Part shown: positions 27,270-35,247 of the stretch, one piece after another
How the letters are laid out: each line of letters begins with the position of its first letter
How positions within the stretch are numbered: position 1 is the first letter of the stretch
Assembly: GCF_006715025.1 (NCBI RefSeq)
Contig: NZ_VFMK01000001.1
Span: 1-64,000, forward strand
Source of the DNA: Serratia fonticola
Lineage (GTDB): Bacteria > Pseudomonadota > Gammaproteobacteria > Enterobacterales > Enterobacteriaceae
Direction of reading: 5' to 3'
Length of the DNA: 64,000 nucleotides
Notes under the pieces: generated by a model
What the model was told of the DNA's origin: nothing
Seen by the model: the letters and a program-made list of their open reading frames with translations, nothing else
Database searches by the model: none
Position numbers and translations under genes: made by a program

Positions 27270-28031
27270 TTACAGCAGACGACGAGCCGCTTCCACGACG
27301 ATTTGCACGGCCTGGCTTTCGGTCTTCTTCATGGTTTCCGCATTCGGGATCTCTTGCTGGGTACGGTTGACGATCACACCGGCAACCATCCCCGCACGCA
27401 GGCCCTGGCTGGCACACATGGTCAGCAAGGTCGCAGATTCCATTTCATAGTTCATCACGCCCATGGATTGCCACTCTGCCATTGAGCCTTTAAAACGGCT
27501 GACCACACGGCCAGAGTAGGTATCATAGCGCTCCTGGCCTGGGTAGAAGGTATCGGAAGACGCGGTAACCCCGATATGAGTGGTTGCACCACTGGCCTTG
27601 GCCGCTTCAACCAGCGCCGTGGTACAGGCAAAATCGGCTACTGCCGGGAACTCCATCGGGGCAAAGTGCAAGCTGGCACCGTCGAGGCGCACTGCAGCCG
27701 TAGTCACCAGGACATCACCCACATTGATGTTGGCCTGTATGGCGCCGGTAGTGCCAATACGCAGGAAGGTGCGGATACCCAGTTGCGCCAGTTCCTCAAC
27801 GGCGATAGAGGTAGACGGGCCACCAATGCCGGTCGAGCAAACGATAACCGCTTTACCGTCCAGCTCTGCACGCCAGGAGGTAAATTCACGATGGGAAGCC
27901 AGATGTACCGGGTTTTCCATCAGCTTGGCAATTTTCTCTACACGCTGCGGATCGCCAGGGACGATGGCAAGCGTAGCCCCTTGTAAATCGTTTTTAGTGA
28001 GGCCGAGGTGGAAAACGTCAGACTGAGACAT
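27270..28031 (-). CDS. udp: Uridine phosphorylase
   Basis: A 253-residue nucleoside phosphorylase, identical in length to E. coli Udp, splitting uridine to uracil and ribose-1-phosphate for pyrimidine salvage. The phosphate- and substrate-binding blocks are intact: IVPGDPQRVEKIA, STGIGGPSTSIAVEEL, RIGTTGAIQANINVGDV and VMNYEMESATLLTM. The promoter region carries two CRP-type sites with CytR-regulon spacing. In E. coli it is followed directly by rmuC; here four accessory genes intervene. The 27037-27269 gap on its 3' side has a GC-rich imperfect hairpin (about 27155-27200) but no clear T run. Confidence 0.98.
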   Translation of the reverse strand: MSQSDVFHLGLTKNDLQGATLAIVPGDPQRVEKIAKLMENPVHLASHREFTSWRAELDGKAVIVCSTGIGGPSTSIAVEELAQLGIRTFLRIGTTGAIQANINVGDVLVTTAAVRLDGASLHFAPMEFPAVADFACTTALVEAAKASGATTHIGVTASSDTFYPGQERYDTYSGRVVSRFKGSMAEWQSMGVMNYEMESATLLTMCASQGLRAGMVAGVIVNRTQQEIPNAETMKKTESQAVQIVVEAARRLL

Positions 28032-28102
28032 AGGGGACTCCTCATGGATCTTGTTTATGGGAGGAACAAAAAAACACTCTACTGAAAATCGCCATCAAAT
28101 TT

Positions 28103-28118
28103 CGTGATGGCAATCACT
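28103..28118. promoter_or_regulatory. Promoter-proximal CRP-like site of udp
   Basis: CGTGATGGCAATCACT fits the TGTGA-N6-TCACA pattern with one mismatch in each arm. Its centre is 52 bases from the stronger site at 28155-28170. In E. coli udp two CRP sites about 52 bases apart flank a CytR site, so the arrangement appears conserved. Confidence 0.65.
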
Positions 28119-28154
28119 ATGAATATAGAAACAGAGCACAACCTACATTATTTT

Positions 28155-28170
28155 TGTGACTCAAATCACA
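28155..28170. promoter_or_regulatory. CRP site upstream of udp
   Basis: TGTGACTCAAATCACA is a perfect TGTGA-N6-TCACA CRP motif 124 bases before the udp start codon. With the site at 28103-28118 it would give the CRP-CytR double-site control known for nucleoside catabolic genes. The remainder of the 28032-28421 divergent region to dlhH is A/T-rich, and I recognised nothing further. Confidence 0.8.
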
Positions 28171-28421
28171 AAAATTAGCGACGAACATCACGGATCGGGA
28201 CGAGTCTAGTCAAGGATCCTTTTACCAGCACCACCCGCCAGCCTATAACCAGTCAAAACTGACCATAACACGACAAATCAGCAGTAAAAATGCTGCCAAG
28301 CCAGATAATTAGCCATTTTTTGCCAACTTGGGCAAAAATGCGCCACGCGGTGCCAATACGCGGTAATCTTGCCTATAGTTAAGCTCAGCCGCGCTTTTTT
28401 CTCTATCGCATGGAGCCCGCA

Positions 28422-29249
28422 ATGAAAACAGAACAAGAAATAACGCTAAAACAGGCGAAAGGGGGATTCACCCCGGCCATAGTCCCGTTGGCCACCTCAA
28501 CCATCCTGACCGATGAACATGACATTCATGTTGGGGAAACCACCATCCCTTCCCAAGGGGACGATCTGCCAGCCTACATCGCCAAACCGGCCAATCATCA
28601 GGGGCCGTTCCCGGTCATCCTGGTGGTACAGGAAATCTTTGGCGTACATGAGCACATTCAGGATCTGTGCCGTCGTCTGGCAAAACAAGGTTATCTGGCC
28701 ATTGCTCCAGAACTCTATTTCCGCCAGGGCGATGCCAAAGATTACAGCGAGATCGGCGAACTGATACAAAAACTGGTCAGCAAAGTCCCTGATAGTCAGG
28801 TACTGGCTGATCTGGATCACGCCGCACATTGGGCTACACGCCACGGTGGCGATGCCAGCAAGCTGGCGATCACCGGCTTCTGCTGGGGGGGACGCATCAC
28901 CTGGCTGTATGCCGCACACAACCCACAGCTGAAAGCCGCCGTTGCCTGGTATGGCAAGCTGGTGGGAGAAAAAACGCTGAACTCACCGAAGCACCCGGTC
29001 GATATTGCCACCCATCTTTCGGCGCCGGTGCTTGGCTTGTACGGTGGCCAGGATAGCAGTATTCCGCTGGAGACGGTGGAAACCATGCGCCAGGCGATCC
29101 GCGCAGCCAACGCCGATGCGGAAATCGTGGTCTATCCAGAAGCGGGTCACGCATTCCACGCCGACTACCGCCCAAGCTATAACGCGGAGGCTTCCGCCGA
29201 CGGATGGCAGCGGATGTTAGAATGGTTCAGCCAGCATGGTGTGAAATAG
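28422..29249 (+). CDS. dlhH: Dienelactone hydrolase family protein
   Basis: A 275-residue alpha/beta hydrolase similar along its length to E. coli YsgA/DlhH (271). The cysteine nucleophile is in GFCWGGRITW (near residue 156), the aspartate in LYGGQDSSIP and the histidine in PEAGHAFHADYRPSY. Classic members hydrolyse dienelactone in chlorocatechol degradation; the physiological substrate of the enterobacterial protein is not established. It sits next to udp, divergently, as in E. coli. I chose ATG 28422 with GGAG upstream over an in-frame ATG at 28410. Confidence 0.92.
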   Translation: MKTEQEITLKQAKGGFTPAIVPLATSTILTDEHDIHVGETTIPSQGDDLPAYIAKPANHQGPFPVILVVQEIFGVHEHIQDLCRRLAKQGYLAIAPELYFRQGDAKDYSEIGELIQKLVSKVPDSQVLADLDHAAHWATRHGGDASKLAITGFCWGGRITWLYAAHNPQLKAAVAWYGKLVGEKTLNSPKHPVDIATHLSAPVLGLYGGQDSSIPLETVETMRQAIRAANADAEIVVYPEAGHAFHADYRPSYNAEASADGWQRMLEWFSQHGVK

Positions 29250-29296
29250 AGGGACGCATCCCTACATGCCAAGTTGGGTGAGGAATATCAGCAGTT

Positions 29297-29319
29297 TCAG
29301 GGGCAGCAAGTGCCCCTGA
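29297..29319 (+). terminator. Terminator-like hairpin after dlhH
   Basis: TCAGGGGCA (29297-29305) pairs with TGCCCCTGA (29311-29319) across a 5-base loop, about 48 bases after the dlhH stop. The T content downstream is modest, so termination strength is uncertain. Confidence 0.6.
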
Positions 29320-29336
29320 TGCTTGTCATCATTATC

Positions 29337-30121
29337 CCCTCACCCCAACCCTCTCCCGATGTAAAGACCGGGGCTTCTTGAACACGGGGGCGGGGAGAGG
29401 GAGCCAGTCCGGAGCCGATTCAGGTGCTGGTGGTAATCTGTAGCAGGATTGATGCCGAGAACGAAAACCATAACCAAATTGTGGCACTTTCGGTCCCCTC
29501 CCGATGTCAAGACCAGGACTTCTTGAATACGGGGTCAGAGAGAGGGAGCCAGTCCGGAGCCGATTCAGGTGCTGGTGGTAATCTGTAGCAGGATTGATGC
29601 CGAGGACGAAAACCATAATCAAATTGTGGCACTTTCGGTCCCCTTCCGATGTCAAGACCAGGACTTCTTGAACACGGGGTCAGAGAGAGGGAGCCCGTCT
29701 GGAGCCGGGTTCTGGTGCTGGTGGTAATCTGTAGCAGGATTGATGCCGAGAACGAAAACCATAACCAAATTGTGGCACTTTCGGTCCCCTTCCGATGTCA
29801 AGACCAGGACTTCTTGAACACGGGGTCAGAGAGAGGGAGCCCGTCCGGAGCCGGGTTCTGGTGCTGGTGGCAATCTGTAGCAGGATTGATGCCGAGAACG
29901 AAAACCATAACCAAATTGTGGCACTTTCGATCCCCTCTCCCTATGGGAGAGGGCTAGGGTGAAGGGTATCTTCTCTTAGCTCAGTGACAGAGTGCCCGTC
30001 CGGAGCCGGGTTCAGGTGCCGGTGGTAATCTGTAGCAGGATTGATGTCGAGGACGAAAACCATAATCAAATTGTGGCGCTTTCGGTCCCCTCTCCCTATG
30101 GGAGAGGGCTAGGGTGAGGGG
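29337..30121. repeat. Tandem REP-type array, about 146-base unit, between dlhH and fsaA
   Basis: Six palindrome-headed units start near 29337, 29493, 29638, 29784, 29930 and 30085. The shared sequence includes GATTGATGCCGAGAACG and ATTGTGGCACTTTCGGTCCC. The landmark GTGGC(A/G)C recurs at 29481, 29626, 29772, 29918 and 30073, giving periods of 145, 146, 146 and 155. The array opens with CCCTCACCCCAACCCTCTCCC and ends with the inverse GGGAGAGGGCTAGGGTGAGG. The last unit carries a copy of the fsaA 3' end (29970-29996). No gene is credible in it. Confidence 0.92.
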
Positions 30122-30130
30122 CATCTTCTC

Positions 30131-30796
30131 TTAGCTCAGTGACAAAGTGCCAAACGCACCGTGCCAATCGTGCTCGAACTTCTCTACCGCCGCCTGCACC
30201 GCCGGCGCGCTGATAAACTGCTCTGCCACGTCCAGCGGCAACGTGATAGCTTCACAACCGGCTAACAGACAGTCCAACGCCTGGCGCGGCGTTTTAAAGC
30301 TGGCAGCCAACACCTTGGCCTGCGGTGCATGCTGCGCCAAAAGTTGTTGTAACTGCTGCACGGTAGCAATTCCACTGCCACCTTGCGCATCCACTCGATT
30401 AACATAAGGCGCAACGTATTGTGCACCGGCCAGCGCAGAAAGCAGCCCTTGAGCCGCCCCATACACCGCGGTCCCCAGCGTCGGAATACCCATGCCACGC
30501 AGTATCTTGATTGCTGCCAATCCTTCTGCCGTGACCGGCACTTTCACCACCAGGCCGAACACCCGCTGGTTGAGAAGAACGGCTTCCTCTACCATCTTAT
30601 CGGCCGTAGCGGCCAACACCTGGGCAAACAGTTTACCTTCCCCACCCAGTGCATCACGCAGTGCAGGCAACACCTCCCATAGTGACGTACGTGACGCGGC
30701 GACGATACTCGGGTTAGTGGTCACGCCCTGTAACGGCAACACGCGCGCCAGGCGTTTCACCGCATGAATGTCGGCAGTATCCAGATAGAGTTCCAT
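30131..30796 (-). CDS. fsaA: Fructose-6-phosphate aldolase
   Basis: A 221-residue class I aldolase of the transaldolase-like FSA family (E. coli FsaA/FsaB 220). It reversibly cleaves fructose 6-phosphate to dihydroxyacetone and glyceraldehyde 3-phosphate. The Schiff-base lysine is Lys85 in FGLVVKVPVTAEG; DTADIHAVKR and GVTTNPSIVAAS are the family N-terminal blocks. It follows ptsA by 49 bases, as fsaB does in E. coli, so its dihydroxyacetone product or sugar substrate probably belongs with this PTS. By position it could equally be called fsaB. A copy of its last seven codons occurs in the adjacent repeat array. Confidence 0.94.
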   Translation of the reverse strand: MELYLDTADIHAVKRLARVLPLQGVTTNPSIVAASRTSLWEVLPALRDALGGEGKLFAQVLAATADKMVEEAVLLNQRVFGLVVKVPVTAEGLAAIKILRGMGIPTLGTAVYGAAQGLLSALAGAQYVAPYVNRVDAQGGSGIATVQQLQQLLAQHAPQAKVLAASFKTPRQALDCLLAGCEAITLPLDVAEQFISAPAVQAAVEKFEHDWHGAFGTLSLS

Positions 30797-30845
30797 GATT
30801 GCTCCTCAACGCTAAAATGAAGGCGCCGCAGCGCCCAGTAATGGA

Positions 30846-33347
30846 TTACAGTTCAAGCTCTTGTTTCAACAAGGCTTCCACCTGTTGAGCAGAGGCCGCA
30901 TTTACCAGAGCATCGCGGAAACCTTCGTGCATAATGCGCCGCGCCAGCTTGGAGAAAATACGCATATGCTGATCCCCGGCAGCATGTTTATTAAGGGTTA
31001 GCATGATGACAAACTGCGCCTCTTCATCGCCCCAGGTTACCGGCTGGGCCAGTTTGGCCACGCTGATGGTGGACTGTTCAATATGTTCAGATTTGGTGTG
31101 CGGGATGGCAAAACCAAATCCCAGCCCGGTGGAGAAGACGGCTTCACGCGCCCACAGATCGGCCGCCAGCTTACGTGGATAACGGCAACGACCGGCCAGC
31201 AGCAGGTTATCTACCATGCCCTTGATCACTTCTTCTTTGCTGCGCCAATCCGCACCCAGGGCAATACACTCAGGAGTAATCAGCGGTGCATCGCTTTGTT
31301 CCATACGGAACTGCGCCAGCAGATGTTCAACTTCCAATGAGGTGCGGCAGGCCATAGCGCGATTCAGCAATAAACGACATTCGCGGCTGTCCAGCCTGGC
31401 CAAACGGGTTTTAGTGGCCGCAATGGCTGGCGCACTCATGCTGATCTCATCCAGCCCCATCCCTACCAGCAACGGCAGCACTGACCCCTTGGCCCCCAGT
31501 TCGCCGCACAGGCCGATCCATTTGCCATGACGATGCACCTCGCGCACTGCGTGATCCAGGCTGCGCAGAAAAGCCGGATTGAGGCTGTTGTAGTGTTTGA
31601 TCACCTTGGCATTATCACGATCGACCGCCAGCAGGTATTGCGTCAGGTCGTTGCTGCCGATACTGAAGAAATCAATCTCTTCGCAGCATTGGTCGATAAT
31701 AAACAACACCGAAGGCACCTCCAGCATGATGCCGAGCGGAATTTTTTCGTCGAAGGGGATCTGCCCGGCACGCAATGATTGCTTCACTTCCGCCAGTTGA
31801 TCTTTCACCCACAGGATCTCTTCCATCGATGAGATCATCGGGATCATGATCTTCAACGGGCCATGTGCTGAAGCGCGCAGGATCGCGCGAAGTTGGGTGC
31901 GGAACAGCGGCAGAAACTCCTGATAGATACGTACCGCCCGGTAGCCCAGAAACGGGTTGTTCTCTGCCGGAATGTTCAGATAATCCACCGGCTTGTCGCC
32001 ACCAATATCCATGGTGCGTACGATGATCGTCTTGCCCACAGCCGCCTCTACCCCCTGGCAATAGATGTTATAAAGCTCATCTTCATCCGGGGCGGTGACG
32101 CGATCCATATACAGCATTTCGGTACGGAACAGCCCCACAGCTTCGGCACCATTGCTGAATGCCGCCTCCGCTTCTACCGCATGGGCAATATTGGCGGCGA
32201 CCTCCATACGCACCCCATCCGCCGTGCGCCCTGGCTGATCCAGATAGGCACTTTGCTGGCTGCGGATTTGCTCACTCAGCCATTGCTCCTGCTGGTAATA
32301 GCGCCGAACCGGTTCACTGAGGTCGCAGGCCACCAGCCCAAGATCGCCGTCAATTTGTACCTGTTGATTCAGATACGGCAGTAGGGCTGCGGCATCGACC
32401 CCGACCAAGGTGGGAATATTGAATGAACGAGCCAGGATCACCGTATGTGAAGTACTGCCACCACTGCCCAGCAGCAAACCCTTCAGGTAGCGCTTGTCCA
32501 ACTCCAGGAACTGACTGGGGGTAAGTTCATCGGTAATGCAGATGCTGTTGGCGTTGAGCGCCTGTTGTGCCGGGTAGCGCTGTTCACCATAAATGTGCTG
32601 TAACAGCTGAAAACTGACATCGCGAATATCCAGCTCACGTTCACGCAGATAAGCACTGGCAGACTGTTTCAGTTGCTGGCTGAAGTGGGCTGCGGTGGCC
32701 ACAATGGCGGCGGCACAGCTTTCCCCGGCCAGCACCCCCTCCAGCAGGTGCTGGCGGAATGCGCCGTCACGCAGCAAGGAGCGATGCGCTTCCAGCACCG
32801 CCGTAGTAGTACCATTACCGTCCATAAGTTGCAGATCCAACGCCTTGCCAAATCGCGCCAGGCCTTCCGCCAGCTGTTTTTGCTCCTGCTCGATCCCCTT
32901 GGCGGGGGGGAAATCCAACGTGTTCAAATCCACTCGAGCAAGATGTACCAATTTACCGCTTGCCGTCCCCTGACTCACTGAGCGCGCACGCAGCAACGTT
33001 GGATGCAGATTGGCCAGAGACTGTGGGATAGGCTCCTGTTCCGCCAGCTCATCAAGCTGAGGCAGCGCGTCGTCGCAGTGTGGAAATTCGTGCTGAATAA
33101 ACTGGCTCAGCCGCTCGAATGCCGCCTGTTCATCCTGCCCTTCGATCGTTACCCGGCATTCATCCCCCAGCAGGATATCGGTACCGATCAGCGACAGCAC
33201 ACTTTTGCCATCACCGCTGAGGCCGCTACGTAAATTGTGCCATTCAAAGCGGGAATGAAAACCGTTGCACAGGGTTTCAATATGGCTGGCTGGGCGGGCA
33301 TGTACCCCATTAGGCAGCACGCAGGTAAACGTCACAATTTTCGCCAT
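30846..33347 (-). CDS. ptsA: Multiphosphoryl transfer protein (HPr-EI-EIIA fusion)
   Basis: An 833-residue PTS protein, equal in length to E. coli PtsA (FrwA-type). The HPr-like domain (1-90) has its histidine at residue 16 in LPNGVHARPAS. The enzyme I part (about 120-680) has the phospho-histidine in GSGGSTSHTVILAR and the PEP-site block GLFRTEMLYMDR. The EIIA-Fru domain (about 690-833) has GFAIPHTKSEH. It can pass phosphate from PEP to the FrwB/FrwD EIIB proteins. The ATG at 33347 has GAGGAAAG upstream. It is divergent from frwC across 362 bases. Confidence 0.95.
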   Translation of the reverse strand: MAKIVTFTCVLPNGVHARPASHIETLCNGFHSRFEWHNLRSGLSGDGKSVLSLIGTDILLGDECRVTIEGQDEQAAFERLSQFIQHEFPHCDDALPQLDELAEQEPIPQSLANLHPTLLRARSVSQGTASGKLVHLARVDLNTLDFPPAKGIEQEQKQLAEGLARFGKALDLQLMDGNGTTTAVLEAHRSLLRDGAFRQHLLEGVLAGESCAAAIVATAAHFSQQLKQSASAYLRERELDIRDVSFQLLQHIYGEQRYPAQQALNANSICITDELTPSQFLELDKRYLKGLLLGSGGSTSHTVILARSFNIPTLVGVDAAALLPYLNQQVQIDGDLGLVACDLSEPVRRYYQQEQWLSEQIRSQQSAYLDQPGRTADGVRMEVAANIAHAVEAEAAFSNGAEAVGLFRTEMLYMDRVTAPDEDELYNIYCQGVEAAVGKTIIVRTMDIGGDKPVDYLNIPAENNPFLGYRAVRIYQEFLPLFRTQLRAILRASAHGPLKIMIPMISSMEEILWVKDQLAEVKQSLRAGQIPFDEKIPLGIMLEVPSVLFIIDQCCEEIDFFSIGSNDLTQYLLAVDRDNAKVIKHYNSLNPAFLRSLDHAVREVHRHGKWIGLCGELGAKGSVLPLLVGMGLDEISMSAPAIAATKTRLARLDSRECRLLLNRAMACRTSLEVEHLLAQFRMEQSDAPLITPECIALGADWRSKEEVIKGMVDNLLLAGRCRYPRKLAADLWAREAVFSTGLGFGFAIPHTKSEHIEQSTISVAKLAQPVTWGDEEAQFVIMLTLNKHAAGDQHMRIFSKLARRIMHEGFRDALVNAASAQQVEALLKQELEL

Positions 33348-33709
33348 CACTCTTTCCTCATCGCAAAGCAGCGGTGAACAACACCGGTTTGCCACAAGGA
33401 TAAAAGCGCAGCGCGGAGTGCGGCTATCGGATAAAAATGCCAAACACTGGACAAATGTATTCTTAAGGCATAAATGCGATATTGCTCACAAAGCCTGTTT
33501 TCTTAATCTCGCTTTATTTTGCTGCACACTTTGAGATTGATCCCACTTTCATCCTGACATTACAAAAATCCAGTAAATGGCAATTTTATCCACTATTGAT
33601 ACTGCGGGCAGATGCCTATTGTGATAGCCAACCACTTTTCTCCATCAGGGCGATTTCTCTGGTGGTTTTTATCCTCAGAAGCACGCTGGTTGCGGCCAGG
33701 GAGTGAAAG
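33348..33709. promoter_or_regulatory. Divergent control region ptsA / frwC
   Basis: A 362-base gene-free region with both operon promoters. TGCGATATTGCTCACA at 33475-33490 matches the CRP pattern TGTGA-N6-TCACA with one mismatch and lies near the middle, a sensible site for catabolite control of both arms. A weaker half-site TGTGATAGCCAACCAC is at 33619-33634. The AraC-type regulator YijO encoded at the far end of the cluster may also act here. No further motif was recognised. Confidence 0.5.
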
Positions 33710-34789
33710 ATGAAAGATCTGATCAGCATACTAAGAAATACGCGCCAGCATTTAATGACCGGCGTCTCCCATATGATCCCGTTTGTGGTTGCCGGTGGCA
33801 TATTGCTGGCCATTTCCGTGATGTTATACGGCAAAGGTGCCGTACCCGATGCGGCTACCGATCCTAACCTGAAAAAACTGTTCGATATCGGCGTGGCCGG
33901 TTTGACACTGATGGTGCCCTTCCTGGCAGCTTATATTGGTTACTCCATCTCCGATCGTTCCGCGCTTGCGCCTTCGGCCATTGGGGCCTGGGTTGGTGCA
34001 TCATTCGGGGCTGGCTTCTTTGGTGCGATTATCGCGGGCCTGCTGGGCGGCATTATCGTGTTCTATCTTAAGAAGATCCCGGTGCCCAAGATCCTGCGTT
34101 CGGTGATGCCGATCTTTGTGATCCCGATCGTCGGCACCCTACTCACCGCAGGCATCATGATGTGGGGGCTGGGCGAGCCGGTTGGCGCACTGACCAACGG
34201 CCTGACCCAGTGGCTGCAAGGCATGCAACAGGGCAGCATTGTCGTGCTGGCCATTATCATGGGCCTGATGCTGGCTTTTGACATGGGTGGCCCGGTCAAT
34301 AAAGTCGCCTACGCCTTTATGCTGATCTGCGTCGCTCAGGGCGTTTATTCAGTGGTGGCCATCGCTGCGGTGGCCATCGCTATCCCACCACTCGGCCTGG
34401 GATTCGCCACGCTGATTGGCCGTAAATACTACACCGTTGAAGAGCGGGAAGCGGGCAAAGCAGCGCTGCTGATGGGCTGTGTAGGCGTCACCGAAGGGGC
34501 AATCCCGTTTGCCGCCGCCGACCCGCTACGCGTCATCCCTTCCATCATGGTGGGTTCTGCCTGCGGTGCCGTCACTGCTGCCTTGGTCGGCGCACAGTGC
34601 TACGCCGGCTGGGGTGGCCTGATTGTGCTGCCCGTGGTCGAAGGCAAGTTGGGCTTTGTGGCGGCATTGCTGGTTGGCATGGTGGTCACCGCCCTGCTGG
34701 TTAACCTGCTGAAAAGCTTCGCCGCCAGGAAACAGGCCGCCAAAACCGAGCAGGAAAGCGATCTGGACCTGGATTTCGAAATTAACTGA
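33710..34789 (+). CDS. frwC: PTS fructose-like permease EIIC component
   Basis: A 359-residue polytopic membrane protein, identical in length to E. coli FrwC. It is the EIIC-Fru domain that moves the sugar across the inner membrane while it is phosphorylated. Family blocks: TGVSHMIPFVVAGGILLAISVM near the N-terminus, PFLAAYIGYSISDRSALAPSAIG, and GCVGVTEGAIPFAAADPLRVIPSIMVG near residue 258. It begins the rightward operon frwC-frwB-pflD-pflC-frwD. The substrate is not established in any organism I know. Confidence 0.94.
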   Translation: MKDLISILRNTRQHLMTGVSHMIPFVVAGGILLAISVMLYGKGAVPDAATDPNLKKLFDIGVAGLTLMVPFLAAYIGYSISDRSALAPSAIGAWVGASFGAGFFGAIIAGLLGGIIVFYLKKIPVPKILRSVMPIFVIPIVGTLLTAGIMMWGLGEPVGALTNGLTQWLQGMQQGSIVVLAIIMGLMLAFDMGGPVNKVAYAFMLICVAQGVYSVVAIAAVAIAIPPLGLGFATLIGRKYYTVEEREAGKAALLMGCVGVTEGAIPFAAADPLRVIPSIMVGSACGAVTAALVGAQCYAGWGGLIVLPVVEGKLGFVAALLVGMVVTALLVNLLKSFAARKQAAKTEQESDLDLDFEIN

Positions 34790-34862
34790 ACAATGACGAT
34801 GCCAAGTTGCTGCCCATCATGGCAAGACTTGAAGAACGATGCTTATAAATAAGGAAAGATCT

Positions 34863-35183
34863 ATGACAACAATCATCGCTGTTACCGCTTGCCCCTCAGG
34901 CGTAGCCCACACCTATATGGCGGCCGAAGCCATTGAGCGTTCCGCCAAAGCCAAAGGTTGGCAGTGCAAGGTTGAAACCCAGGGCTCTATCGGTCTGGAA
35001 AACGAATTAACGGCCGAGGATGTGGCGGCCGCCGACATGGTGATCCTGACCAAAGATATCGGCATCAAGTTTGAAGAGCGCTTTAAAGGGAAAACCGTGG
35101 TGCGTGTCGCCATCAGCGACGCAGTAAAGCGTGCCGATGCCATCATGGAGAAGATTGCCAACCATTTGGCACAACAGGCCTAA
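34863..35183 (+). CDS. frwB: PTS fructose-like EIIB component 1
   Basis: A 106-residue EIIB-Fru protein, equal in length to E. coli FrwB. The phosphocysteine is Cys10 in AVTACPSGVAHTYMAAEA. It carries phosphate from the PtsA EIIA domain to sugar held by FrwC. The true start is ATG 34863 (after AAGGAAAGATCT); an in-frame ATG at 34839 lacks a ribosome site. A perfect GC-rich hairpin (35192-35210) follows the stop codon, probably stabilising the upstream message or reducing readthrough into pflD. Confidence 0.94.
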   Translation: MTTIIAVTACPSGVAHTYMAAEAIERSAKAKGWQCKVETQGSIGLENELTAEDVAAADMVILTKDIGIKFEERFKGKTVVRVAISDAVKRADAIMEKIANHLAQQA

Positions 35184-35191
35184 CCACACAA

Positions 35192-35210
35192 CCCGGCACG
35201 GAGTGCCGGG
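35192..35210 (+). terminator. Intercistronic hairpin between frwB and pflD
   Basis: CCCGGCAC and GTGCCGGG form an 8-base perfect stem around GGA, 8 bases after the frwB stop. No T run follows, so it looks like an mRNA-stabilising or partial-attenuation hairpin rather than a full terminator. Confidence 0.55.
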
Positions 35211-35247
35211 CTTCCCCGCTCACCCGACTGCACAGAAGGAAAATGTG

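Noticed and set aside
29332..29957. Two overlapping 100-codon frames in the 29-30 kb array
   Set aside because: Both are made of the 146-base repeat and its palindromes and restart in each unit, with no start signals or homology.
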